From Conexibacter woesei Iso977N (lineage in GTDB: Bacteria > Actinomycetota > Thermoleophilia > Solirubrobacterales > Solirubrobacteraceae): a stretch of 64,000 nt of DNA. The position numbers were made by a program, and so were the translations under genes. Shown piece by piece: positions 15,731 to 26,700 of this stretch (position 1 is the stretch's first letter; each line of letters begins with the position of its first letter). Location: NCBI RefSeq assembly GCF_000424625.1, contig NZ_AUKG01000001.1, forward strand, positions 620,001 through 684,000, read 5' to 3'. Under the pieces are notes generated by a model. The model was not told the DNA's origin. It ran no database searches and saw nothing but the letters and a program-made list of their open reading frames with translations.

Positions 15731-16095
15731 ACGAAGCGCCCGGAGGCGACCCGCGCGAGCATGCCGAGGCCGAGGCCGTAGACGAGCAGCGCCAGGAGCG
15801 CGGGGACGGTGCGCCGGACCCACTTGCTCGAGCTGCCGTCCGCGATGCTCGCGAACGGCTTGAGCAGCACGTCATTGGCGTCGTCGACCCACTCGTGCAC
15901 CTTCGAGTTGGTCCTCTCGCGATCGCGCTCGGTGTCGGGATCCGGGCTCGGGTCCTGGGAAGCGGCGTCGCCGGCGATCTCCGCCTGGCTGGTCTTCGAG
16001 GCGGCGCTGGTCTGGTCGATCGCGAACCATCCCCACCCTGCGACCACCAGCAGGCTGCATGCCACCGCGGCGAAGCGCAGGATGCGTTCGATCAC
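15727..16095 (-). CDS. Small bitopic membrane protein, unknown function
   Basis: This is a 122-residue protein with an N-terminal TM helix (about 5-25) and a C-terminal TM helix (about 95-115) flanking an acidic, Ser/Asp-rich extracytoplasmic or cytoplasmic loop (DPSPDPDTERDRERTN). I do not recognise a family. The GTG at 16095 has TAACCT ending 6 nt upstream, and the gene is divergent from pyrE across a 21-bp gap. It is followed by the GCS2-type ligase with a GTGA overlap, so a shared job with that enzyme is possible but unproven. Confidence 0.7.
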   Translation of the reverse strand: MIERILRFAAVACSLLVVAGWGWFAIDQTSAASKTSQAEIAGDAASQDPSPDPDTERDRERTNSKVHEWVDDANDVLLKPFASIADGSSSKWVRRTVPALLALLVYGLGLGMLARVASGRFV

Positions 16096-16100
16096 ACATG

Positions 16101-16107
16101 TAGGTTA
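16101..16107. promoter_or_regulatory. Shared bidirectional -10 element TAGGTTA
   Basis: The plus strand reads TAGGTT (16101-16106), 10 nt before pyrE. The minus strand reads TAACCT (16107-16102), 6 nt before the GTG at 16095. The two hexamers overlap by five bases, so one element could serve both directions, and the two polymerases would exclude each other. Confidence 0.55.
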
Positions 16108-16116
16108 CGGCCGGAG

Positions 16117-16668
16117 ATGGACGCAACCCAACGCCTCGTGGACGAACTACGGACGCACGCGCTGATCATCGGCGACGTCGTCCTGACCTCCGGCAAGACC
16201 GCGAGCTACTACGTGGACGCCAAGCGCGCGATCCTGCAGCCCGCCGGCTTCGCCGCGCTGGGCGAGCTCGTCGCCCACCACGCCCGCGCATGGGGCGCGA
16301 CCGCCGTCGGCGGCCTCACGATGGGCGCCGACCCCGTCGCCTGCTCGGCGCTGGCCGGCGGCTTCGACGGCAAGGCCTTCTTTGTCCGCAAGGAGACCAA
16401 GCAGCACGGGCTCCAGCGCCGCGTCGAGGGACCGCTCCTGGACGCGAGCGACCGCTGCGTGATCGTCGAGGACGTCGTCACCACCGGCGGCTCGACGCTG
16501 CAGGCGATCGAGGCGGTCCGCGAGGCGGGGCATGAGATCGTTGGCGTGATCAGCGTTCTTGACCGGCTCGCGGGCGGCGCGGAGAAGATCGCGGCCGCCG
16601 CGGGCGCGCCCTACGTGGCCTGCACGACGATCGACGACGTCTACCCCGATCGACCGGATAGAAGCTGA
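16117..16668 (+). CDS. pyrE: Orotate phosphoribosyltransferase
   Basis: This 183-residue enzyme of de novo pyrimidine synthesis joins orotate and PRPP to give OMP. It has GDVVLTSGKTASYYVDAKRA at the N-terminus (substrate loop), GGLTMGADPVA, the flexible loop FFVRKETKQHGLQRRVEG, and the PRPP-binding motif CVIVEDVVTTGGSTLQAIEAV. ATG 16117 is preceded by CGGAG too close for a standard Shine-Dalgarno, and TAGGTT lies 10 nt upstream. No other pyr genes are adjacent. Confidence 0.95.
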   Translation: MDATQRLVDELRTHALIIGDVVLTSGKTASYYVDAKRAILQPAGFAALGELVAHHARAWGATAVGGLTMGADPVACSALAGGFDGKAFFVRKETKQHGLQRRVEGPLLDASDRCVIVEDVVTTGGSTLQAIEAVREAGHEIVGVISVLDRLAGGAEKIAAAAGAPYVACTTIDDVYPDRPDRS

Positions 16669-16690
16669 ACACGACGGGCCCGCGCGCGTG

Positions 16691-16696
16691 TAGGTT
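16691..16696 (+). promoter_or_regulatory. Putative -10 hexamer TAGGTT for the RsbU-like operon
   Basis: TAGGTT is followed by 7 nt and GTG 16704. This supports the GTG rather than the TTG at 16695, which would fall inside the hexamer. Confidence 0.45.
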
Positions 16697-16703
16697 GCGC
16701 AGC

Positions 16704-17890
16704 GTGCACGTGCCGGCCGGGACAGGCCCAGCGGAGGTGCTCCCCACCTCCTTCCTCCGGGTCCTCCTCGTCGAAGACGACGACGGGGATGCGTTCCTGT
16801 TCGAGGAGCTGCTGCGCGACGCCGATCTCGACGTCGTCGTCGAGCGTGAGCGCACGGTCGCCGACGCGGCCCAGCGCCTGCCGGCCGACATCGCCTGCGT
16901 GGTCCTCGACCTCGGCCTGCCCGACGCCGACGGCCTCGCCGCGCTGCACGGCCTGCGCGAGGCGGCGCCCGACGTCCCGATGCTCGTGCTGACCGGCCTG
17001 AGCGACGCGGCCCGCGGGCTGGAGGCGGTCGCCGCCGGCGCCCAGGACTACCTCGTCAAGGGCCGCGTCGACGGCGAGCTCCTGGCCCGCTCGATCCGCT
17101 ACGCGATCGAGCGCCAGCGCGCGGAGGTCATCCAGGGCCAGCTGCGCGCCGCGAACCTGACCGCCGAGGAGAACGCGCGCCTGGAGCGCGGCCTGCTGCC
17201 GCGCCCGCTGGTCGCGGACCCGGCCGTCGCCGTCGACTCCGGCTACCGCCCCGGCCGCGAGCGCGCGCTGCTCGGCGGCGACTTCTACGACGTGGTCGAG
17301 GCGCCCGACGGGACGCTGCACGCGATCATCGGCGACGTCTGCGGCCACGACCCGGACGCCGCGGCGCTCGGCGTCTGCCTGCGGATCGCGTGGCGCACGC
17401 TCGTCCTCGGCGGCCGCGCCGCCGACGAGCTGCTCGGAACGCTCGAGCAGGTGCTGGAGCACGAGCGCCTCGCCGACGAGGTCTTCGCGACCGCGTGCAT
17501 GATCTCGGTCGCGCCCGACCGCCGCAGCGCCGTCGTCCGCGTCGCCGGCCACCCGCTCCCGGTCGTCATCGCCGACGGCCGCGCCTACGAGCTGCCCGGC
17601 CCGCTCACGCGCCCGCCGCTGGGGATCGGCGCGGGCGCCGGCGCCTGGCCCGAGATGCCGGTGCAGCTGCCCGCGCACTGCCAGTTGATGCTCTACACCG
17701 ACGGGCTGATCGAGGGCCGCGTCAACGGCTCGCCGCAGCGCCTCGGCGGCGAGCGCCTGGTCGAGCTGGTCGCCGAGCAGGCCGGCCGCGAGGACGGCGC
17801 CGCGCTGATCGACCGCCTGATCGCGACCGCCGAGCGCCTCAACGGTGGCGACCTCGCCGACGACGTCGCCGTCCTCGTGCTCGCCCTGCG

Positions 17891-17894
<4 letters not shown>
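16704..17894 (+). CDS. Response-regulated PP2C-type serine phosphatase (RsbU/SpoIIE-like)
   Basis: This 396-residue two-domain signalling protein has a receiver domain at about 15-135 with an acidic DDDGDA cluster and phospho-Asp in [12 protein letters not shown], then a conserved QDYLVKG lysine. A short coiled linker precedes the SpoIIE/RsbU phosphatase (about 165-396): [35 protein letters not shown] and DDVAVLVL, with the metal-binding aspartates intact. Such proteins normally dephosphorylate an anti-sigma-factor antagonist. No antagonist or RsbW-type kinase gene is adjacent. It is coupled by ATGA to a histidine kinase that may phosphorylate its receiver domain. Confidence 0.92.
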
Positions 17895-19482
<1,588 letters not shown>

Positions 19483-19486
<4 letters not shown>

Positions 19487-19926
19487 CCCCCAAGCCCGCC
19501 GGCCAGCCGATCGAGGTCCTCCTGGTCGAGGACGACCCGGGCGACGTCCTCCTGATCAGGGAGGCGTTCGAGTTCAACAAGGTCCACAACAACCTCAACG
19601 TGGTCAACGACGGCGAGCAGGCGCTGGCCTACCTGCGCCAGGAGGGCGAGTACGCCCGGTCGCTGCGCCCGGACCTGATCCTGCTCGACCTCAACCTCCC
19701 GCGCAAGGACGGCCGCGAGGTCCTCGCCGAGGTCAAGGCCGACGAGCGCCTCCGCGCGATCCCGGTCGTCGTGCTCACGACGTCGGAGGCCGAGGAGGAC
19801 GTGCTCAAGAGCTATCAGCTGCACGCCAACGCCTACGTGACCAAGCCGGTCGACTTCGAGCGCTTCGTCGCGATCGTCCGCCAGATCGACGACTTCTTCG
19901 TCTCGGTCGTCAGACTGCCGTCATAG
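19483..19926 (+). CDS. Single-domain response regulator (Rcp1-like)
   Basis: This 147-residue protein is a receiver domain only. It shows [18 protein letters not shown], typical of the cyanobacterial-phytochrome Rcp1 group, phospho-Asp in [17 protein letters not shown], the TTS switch residues and [12 protein letters not shown]. It has no output domain, so it acts through protein partners or as a phosphate sink. It overlaps the kinase gene by ATGA. Its final 6 nt overlap the 3' end of the convergent LuxR-type gene. Confidence 0.93.
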
Positions 19927-22704
19927 GTCGCGCGTGAGCGCGGCGGGCAGCTCCTGACGGGAGCGGATCCCGAGCCCGTCGTAGGCGGCCGCGAGGTGCG
20001 ACTCGATCGTCTTGACGGTCAGGAACAGCGTCTGCGCGATCTGGCGGTTGGTCAGCCCGGACGCCGCCAGCTCCGCCACGCGACGCTGGCTCGGCGTCAG
20101 CGACGCCGCGCCGATCGGCGTGTAGCGGCGGCCGCGCTCGCCGGTCGCGGCCAGCTCGTCGAAGGCGGCCTTCGCCAGGCCGGTCGCGCCACAGCGGCGC
20201 GCCAGCTCCAGGCCCTCGCGCAGCGGCGGGCGCGCGTCGACGTCGCGGCGCGCGCGGCGCAGCGCGGTGCCCAGCTCGACCAGCGCCTCGGCCCGGGCCA
20301 GCCGCGCGGGCGAGCCGTCGAGGATCGCGACCGACTCCTCCAACATGGTCAGCCGCTCGCCGGCCGCGACGGTCAGCGCCGCGGCGCGCAGCGCCTGCGA
20401 GAGGTTGGCGGGCGCGCCGAAGCGGCGGGCGTGGGCCAGCGCGACCGCGGCCTTGGCGACCGCCCGCTCGTGGTCGCCCTGGGCGGCCAGCGCCCGGACG
20501 ACCGTGATCTTCGCGGGCGTCTGCGGGATCCCGATCGCGCCCCAGCACGCCGACAGGCGGTCGAGCTGCTCGAGGTCGGCGACGGCCTCGTCGTAGCGGC
20601 CCTGCTCCAGGCGCAGCAGCCCGCGCGGGAACAGCGCCATCGCGAACCACACGCGGTCGTCGATCGCGCCGGTCATCCCCGACGCCTCCAGCTCGGCCTC
20701 GGCGGCGTCGGGCTCGCCGCGCTGGAGCAGCAGGCTCGCCAGCGCCGCGCGCATCGCGGGCTCGGCGAGCCGCAGGCGCCCGAGCCGGACGACCTCCAGC
20801 GCCTGGCGACAGTCGGCCTCCGCCGCGGCGAGGTCGCCGAAGGCGTGCGCGACGCCCATGTTCATCCACAACGCGGCGAACAGCTCGGGCGTCGCGTGGC
20901 GCCGCCTTGCGTGGGCCAGCGCCTGCTCGGCCGCGCGCCGGGCGAGGGCGAGCTCGTCGGCCAGCATCAGCGTGAGGACCGGGCGGCCGGGCGCCAGCAG
21001 CTCGGGCTGCTCCAGGAAGATCCGGCCGTCGTGGGCCAGCGCGCGCCGGGCCGCGGCGACCGCGTCGGTCGCGGTGCCGTCGTAGCAGTGCCACTCGGAC
21101 TCGAGCGCGTCGGCCAGGCGGCTGAGCGCGCTGTCGGGCGGCAGGCGGTCGGCGTAGCGGAGCAGCTGCTCGCGCCCCGTCGTCAGCGGGCGCTGCCTGA
21201 GCGCGCCGAGCTGGGCCTCGAGCTGGAACGCGTGCTCGGCGTCGTCGGCCTCCTGCGCGCGCCGGAGCTCGTCGCGGATCAGCGTGACCGCCCGCCGCGC
21301 GTGCCCGCTGAGGACCATCCACATGCTGACCTTGATGGTCCGGCGGCGGCGCAGCTCCGGGTCGCGCGCGAGCTCGTCCAGCACCGCGGGCAGCGTCGCC
21401 TCGAACAGCGCGCGGTCCGACGCGCGGATCCCGGCGGTGACGATCGCGTCGAGGATCGCGGGCCGCAGGTCGTCCGGCGCGGGCTCGCGCAGCGCGCGCG
21501 TCAGGTAGGCGGACGCGCTGCGCGGCGCGCCGCTGGCCAGCGCGGCGCGGGCCGCGGCCAGCAGCGTCTCGGCCGTCGCGCGCTCGCCGCGCGCCTCGGT
21601 CGCCACGAGGTGCGTCGCCAGCCGCTCCGGCCCCGCGCCGCGCTGCGCCAGCAGCGCCGCGGCCCGTGCGTGCGCGGCGGCGCGGGCGCCGAACGGCAGC
21701 TCGGCGTGCAGCGCGGTCCGGACGAGCGGGTGGATGAAGCGCAGCGCCGCGTCCTGCTCCAGGATCGCGGCGGAGCGCAACGCGTCGGCGCCGCGCGCCG
21801 CGTCGTCCTCGCCCAGCCCCGCCAGCGCCGCGGCGAGCGCGACGTCGCAGCCGTCGCCGAGGACGACCACCGCCTCGGCGACCGCGCGCGCCTCCGGCGG
21901 CAGCCGCGCGAGCCGGACCTGCACGGTGCGCGTCACGCGCTCCGGCGCCAGCTCGCGCACGCGCGCGGTCTCCTCCGCGGCGGGCGCGACCGCCTCGGCG
22001 GCCAGCGTCCGGGTCAGCTCGCAGAGCAGGAACGGGTTGCCGCCGCTGACCTCGTGGCAGGCCGCGGCGAACGCGGCGTCCGGCGCGCGCTCCAGCTCGG
22101 CGGCCAGCAGCGCGCGCGTCCCGTCCGCGCTCAGCGCGCGCGGCTGCAGCCGCGCCGCGGCGCCGTCGGTGGCGATCCGCGCCAGCGCGCGCTCGGCGCC
22201 CGGCTCGTCCGGGCGGCAGGCGACCGCGAGCAGGACCGGCAGCTCCTCCAGCCGCGGGACCAAGAACCCCAAGAAGTCCAGCGACGCCGCGTCGGCCCAG
22301 TGCGCGTCGTCGACGCAGAGCAGCAGCGGCGTGTCCTCGGCCAGCCCCGCGGTCAGCCAGTAGAGCGCGTGCAGGACCGCGAACGCGTCGCCCGCGGGCT
22401 CGGCCGCGAGCCCGAGCGCACCGCGCGCGGGCGCCATCGCCTCACGCGCGTCGGCGGGCGTGAACAACTGGCGCACGAGCGCGAACGGGAAGTCGCGCTC
22501 CAGCTCCGTGGCGCGCGCCGACAGGACGCGCATCCCGGCGGTGCGGCCCGCGACGCGCGCGGCCTGCAGCAGCCGCGTCTTGCCCAGCCCCGCCCGTGCC
22601 TCGACGACCACGAGCCGCCCCGCGCCGGCGCACGCCGCCTGCGCCAGCGTCTCCAGCTCCTCCAGCTCGCGCGCCCGCTCGAGCAGCTCGCTCCCGTCCG
22701 CCAC
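19921..22704 (-). CDS. Large ATP-binding LuxR-type transcriptional regulator (LAL family)
   Basis: This is a 927-residue regulator. The N-terminal AAA/STAND ATPase has Walker [16 protein letters not shown] and Walker [14 protein letters not shown] long helical, TPR-like region (about 400-850) is rich in Ala/Leu repeats. The C-terminal LuxR helix-turn-helix reads [20 protein letters not shown], then [16 protein letters not shown]. This is the LAL/MalT-like layout, in which ligand and ATP drive oligomerisation and DNA binding. The GTG at 22704 is chosen because TACTGT lies 6 nt upstream; an upstream TTG at 22740 is less likely. The inducer is unknown. Confidence 0.9.
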   Translation of the reverse strand: MADGSELLERARELEELETLAQAACAGAGRLVVVEARAGLGKTRLLQAARVAGRTAGMRVLSARATELERDFPFALVRQLFTPADAREAMAPARGALGLAAEPAGDAFAVLHALYWLTAGLAEDTPLLLCVDDAHWADAASLDFLGFLVPRLEELPVLLAVACRPDEPGAERALARIATDGAAARLQPRALSADGTRALLAAELERAPDAAFAAACHEVSGGNPFLLCELTRTLAAEAVAPAAEETARVRELAPERVTRTVQVRLARLPPEARAVAEAVVVLGDGCDVALAAALAGLGEDDAARGADALRSAAILEQDAALRFIHPLVRTALHAELPFGARAAAHARAAALLAQRGAGPERLATHLVATEARGERATAETLLAAARAALASGAPRSASAYLTRALREPAPDDLRPAILDAIVTAGIRASDRALFEATLPAVLDELARDPELRRRRTIKVSMWMVLSGHARRAVTLIRDELRRAQEADDAEHAFQLEAQLGALRQRPLTTGREQLLRYADRLPPDSALSRLADALESEWHCYDGTATDAVAAARRALAHDGRIFLEQPELLAPGRPVLTLMLADELALARRAAEQALAHARRRHATPELFAALWMNMGVAHAFGDLAAAEADCRQALEVVRLGRLRLAEPAMRAALASLLLQRGEPDAAEAELEASGMTGAIDDRVWFAMALFPRGLLRLEQGRYDEAVADLEQLDRLSACWGAIGIPQTPAKITVVRALAAQGDHERAVAKAAVALAHARRFGAPANLSQALRAAALTVAAGERLTMLEESVAILDGSPARLARAEALVELGTALRRARRDVDARPPLREGLELARRCGATGLAKAAFDELAATGERGRRYTPIGAASLTPSQRRVAELAASGLTNRQIAQTLFLTVKTIESHLAAAYDGLGIRSRQELPAALTRDL

Positions 22705-22710
22705 CCCGCC

Positions 22711-22716
22711 ACAGTA
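22711..22716 (-). promoter_or_regulatory. Putative -10 hexamer TACTGT for the LuxR-type regulator
   Basis: On the minus strand TACTGT is followed by 6 nt and GTG 22704. It sits in the 42-bp gap after the secreted-protein gene. Confidence 0.45.
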
Positions 22717-22746
22717 GACCAGAGCCAGGCATGTTCCCAAGAGCGG

Positions 22747-23490
22747 CTACGAGCAGGCGATCGCCCCGTTGGTCTGATCGCCCGCCGTCGCGCCCGTGCT
22801 GTCGTAGAGGTAGTGCGCGGTGACCTGGTACCTCCAGCCGCCCTTCGGGCACCTCGTGCTCACGATGTAGTCCTTGGCGTAGGACTTGCCGCCGACCGTG
22901 AACCTGATGTTGTTGAGGTTCAACGGCACCCCGGCCACGAGCTGCAGCGAGCGCGGGATCGCCACGCTCTCGCTCTCGCCCCACGGGCCGGTGGCCGGCC
23001 GTGTGGTCCTGAGCGTCAGCGTCTCCCGCACGCGGGCGGGGTTGTCGAGGACCGCGTAGGCGTACGTGATGTCCGGGCCGCCGTTGGCGAACGTCACGCG
23101 CAGCGACGCCGGGACCGTGTCGGCCCTGCCGGTCGCCGTCGCCGCGCCCATGATCGACCCCTTCGGGCAGCCGGCCGGTCCCCGCCGGTCGAGCGTCGCC
23201 TTCGAGCAGGTCGCGAAGCGGCCGCGGTTCCACACCAGCCCGCGCCCGACCAGGATGTCGATCCCGGTCACGATCGGCGGCTCCAGGTCGGGCGCGGTGG
23301 TCAGCCTGGCGGTTGCGGAGATCGCCAGGCCGCGGGGGTGGGCGGGCGTCCCCGCCCTGCTCGGCGAGGCGACGGCGTGCGCCTCGATCCGTGTGGCCGG
23401 CTGGTCCTGGGCGAACGCCGGGACGACGACGGCGACGACGGCGCCCGCCGCGGCCACGGCGGCGAGGGCATGCGGGGCTCGGGTCTTCAT
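22747..23490 (-). CDS. Secreted protein of unknown function with four cysteines
   Basis: This is a 247-residue protein. ATG 23490 starts a clear signal peptide (MKTRAPHALAAVAAAGAVV, cleavage near AFAQD). The mature part looks all-beta and has four cysteines in FATCSKA, AGCPKG, TRCPKG and the C-terminal IACS, which could form two disulfides. I do not recognise the fold; similar CPKG-containing secreted proteins occur as paralogues in Solirubrobacterales as far as I know. It is divergent from the 1414-residue secreted protein across 219 bp and 42 bp upstream of the LuxR-type gene. The function is unassigned. Confidence 0.75.
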   Translation of the reverse strand: MKTRAPHALAAVAAAGAVVAVVVPAFAQDQPATRIEAHAVASPSRAGTPAHPRGLAISATARLTTAPDLEPPIVTGIDILVGRGLVWNRGRFATCSKATLDRRGPAGCPKGSIMGAATATGRADTVPASLRVTFANGGPDITYAYAVLDNPARVRETLTLRTTRPATGPWGESESVAIPRSLQLVAGVPLNLNNIRFTVGGKSYAKDYIVSTRCPKGGWRYQVTAHYLYDSTGATAGDQTNGAIACS

Positions 23491-23580
23491 GGCGCCGAGT
23501 CTGCGCCGCGGCGGCGCGCACCACCACGGGGCGAGCACCCTGAACTCGACCCTGAAGGACATCAACTCGACCCCAGGTCA

Positions 23581-23598
23581 CCAGATGATGACATCTGG
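23581..23598. promoter_or_regulatory. Inverted repeat CCAGAT-N6-ATCTGG in a divergent promoter region
   Basis: A perfect 6-bp dyad with a 6-bp spacer lies in the 219-bp region between two divergent secreted-protein genes. Just downstream a direct repeat GGGAAACGG/GGGAAACCG occurs. It could be an operator. No adjacent regulator is obviously its partner, though the LuxR-type gene is nearby. Confidence 0.35.
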
Positions 23599-23696
23599 GA
23601 AACGGCTGGGAAACCGCTGTGAAGGGTCCCATCGGCGACAAATGCGGTACGGGGCCGTGCCGGGTACGCACGCGTCCCCGGACCGTCTCCCTCACC

Positions 23697-23703
23697 GGAA
23701 GGA
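23697..23703 (+). promoter_or_regulatory. Shine-Dalgarno GGAAGGA deciding a TTG start
   Basis: GGAAGGA sits 6 nt before the TTG at 23710. This is one of the strongest ribosome-binding sites in the window. It supports the rare TTG start, which is directly followed by a textbook signal peptide. Confidence 0.7.
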
Positions 23704-23709
23704 CCCTCG

Positions 23710-26700
23710 TTGTCATCCCCACACACGCCGCGTTCGCGGCGTCGCGCCCGGCTGGGCGCCGCCGTGGCGGCCGCTGCCCTCGTCGTGGCGCTGCCCACCG
23801 CCGCGCAGGCTGCCGACCAGCTCGCGCTGACCGACAGGACCGAGCCCCTCGGGCCCGGCATCACCCTCCGCCACCTCAAGACGCTGAGCGCGTCCGGGTG
23901 GCTCGACGAGCAGGTGCTGACCGCCGACCTGGGCAACCCGGCCGTCTCGTCGGACCTGCTCAGCTCCGGCAAGGTCGCCAAGGGCTCGCCGATCTCCGAC
24001 CAGGCGGACGCCGCCGGCGCGATCGCGGGCGTCAACGGCGACTTCTTCGACATCGACAACTCGCAGGCGCCGCTCGGCGTCATGGTGCAGAACGGGACGC
24101 TGCTGAAGTCCCAGCAGGCGGGCGCCTGGAACGCGGTCGGCGTCGGCCAGGACGGCATCGGCCGCCTGATCGACACGACGCTGCAGGCGTCCTCGACCGT
24201 GCACGGCGTCGACTACCCGCTCGCCACGGTCAACGCCGCGGGCGGCGCGCCCGCGGGCGCGATGATCGCCTACACCTCGGCGTGGGGCTCGTACTCGCGC
24301 GCGATCGGGATCGGCACCTCCACCAACGTCGCCGAGGCGACGATCGCCGACGGCAAGGTCGTCTCGATCAACTCGACCGGCGCCGGCTCGGGCGACATCC
24401 CGGCCAACGGCTTCGTGCTCGTCGGCCGCGACAGGTCGGCCGACGCGATCCGCACCTTCCAGCCCGGCGACAACGCGTCGTTGTCCTATGGGTTGAAGGA
24501 CGCCGTCGCGCAGCAGATGAAGTTCGCGCTCGGCTCCAACACGCCGCTGGTCACCGACGGCCAGGTCAACCCGCAGGGCGACACCTCGGTCGCGCCGCGC
24601 ACGGCGATCGGGTTCAAGGACGGCGGCAAGACCATGTTGTTGGTCACGACCGACGGCCGGCAGACGTTCAACCCGGGCCCGACGCTGACCCAGATGGGCC
24701 AGATCATGCAGGGCCTCGGCGCGACCATGGCCATGAACCTGGACGGCGGCGGCTCGACGACGATGGTCGCCGCGCCGCTGGGCCAGCAGGACGTCACGGT
24801 CCGCAACGTGCCGTCCGACGGGCACGAGCGCAACGATCCCGACGGCGTCGGCCTGTTCGTCAGCAGGGGCGACGGCACGGTCCACGACCTCGTGGTCCAG
24901 CCCGCGGGCGACGACTCAGAGGACGCCCGCGTCTTCCCCGGCCTGCACCGCACGCTGGTCGCCAAGGGCCTCGACGACCACCTGACGCCGGTCGCGCTGG
25001 CGCGCGGCGACGTCCGCTGGTCGGCCAACGGCGGCGCGACGGTCGACAACGGCCAGGTCGCCGCGCCGGACACCACGTCCGGCGGGTCGATCCGCGTGCG
25101 CGCCACGACCGACACCGCGCAGGAGGACGAAGCGGTGCGGGTCCTGCATCCGGTCCAGGCGCTCGAGACCTCCAGCCAGCGGCTGTCGTTCGGCGCCGCG
25201 GGCGCCGACCAGGCCCAGACGCTGACGGTCACCGGCCGCGACGACCAGGGCTACACGGCCCCGATCGAGGCCGAGGACCTGGACCTCGACTACGACCACT
25301 CGGTCCTGCAGATCCAGCCGAGCGGCTCGGCGCTGAAGATCGTCCCGCTGAAGGCCGGCGGCACGGTGCTGACGCTGAAGGCCGCGGGCGTGACCAAGCA
25401 GCTCGCGATCTCGGTCGGCGTCCAGACCGTTGACGCCTATGACTTCAACGCCGGCGGCGTCGCCGCGGGCCGCTGGAAGTTCACGGGCACGGCGACCGCC
25501 AACGCCAGGGTCACCGACGCGAGCGACGGCATCCACATCGACTTCGCCGCCGCGCGCAACATCGGCCTCACGGCCAACGGCTCGGGCCCGAGGATCCAGG
25601 TGCCGCTGCCCGGCCAGCCGCTGGTCGTGCGGATGCACGTGTACTCGTCGGTCGCGATGGCCCTGTCCTACCTGTCGGTCGCCAACGGCAACGGCGGCTA
25701 TACCGGCCTGTACTCCACGCCGGTCAGGGTCGGCTGGCAGGACATCGACTTCGCGATCCCGGCCTCGACGCCGTTCCCGATCTCCTTCGACACGTTCCAG
25801 GGGATCGAGACGACCGTCGCCAACCAGAGGGCCGGGACCATGATCATCGGGTCGGTCTCGGCCGACATCCCGAGCCCCGTCGACCAGCCCGCGGTCCCCG
25901 CGCTGCAGGCCGACCGGCTGATCTCGCCCGACGGCACGCTGCCCACGGGCGGCAGGGACTGGAACTTCGCGACGTTGAGCGACATCCAGTTCACCGCCGA
26001 CAACCCGACCCTCGCCCAAGCGGGCATCGCGGCGATCCAGCGGATCCGCAAGACCCACCCGGACCTCCTGGTCCTCAACGGCGACGTCACCGACCGCGGC
26101 CTGCCGCAGGACGTCACGCTCGCCCGCCAGGTCCTGGAGGAGGCCGGCTGCGACATCATCCCGGTCGGTCAGGAGCCCGCAGCGGACAGCACGCCCGATC
26201 CGAACGGCAAGCTGCCCTGCTACTACGTGCCGGGCAACCACGAGTCCTATGGGTTGAACAACGTCCAGTCCGACACGAGGCCGTGGGAGGCCGAGTTCGG
26301 CCGGCCCTACCGGACCTTCGACCACAAGGGCACGCGGTTCGTCCTGCTCGACTCGGCGCTCGGCAACCTGCACGCCTCGGCGTGGCAGCAGCTGCCGATG
26401 CTCCAGCAGGCGCTGGACTCGGCCAAGGACGACAACTCGATCGACGACGTGATGGTGTTCGCGCACCACCCGGTCGACGACCCGGCCGACACGAAGTCCT
26501 CGCAGCTCGGCGACCGCGACGAGGTCAGGCTGATCGAGAAGCTGCTCACGGACTTCCGCGAGCAGTCGGGCAAGGGCGCGGCGATGGTCGGCTCCCACGC
26601 CCAGATCGCCAACGTCCACCGCGTCGACGGCGTCCCGTACACGGTGCTCCCGTCCTCGGGCAAGGACCCGTACGGCACGCCGGACCGCGGCGGCTTCACC

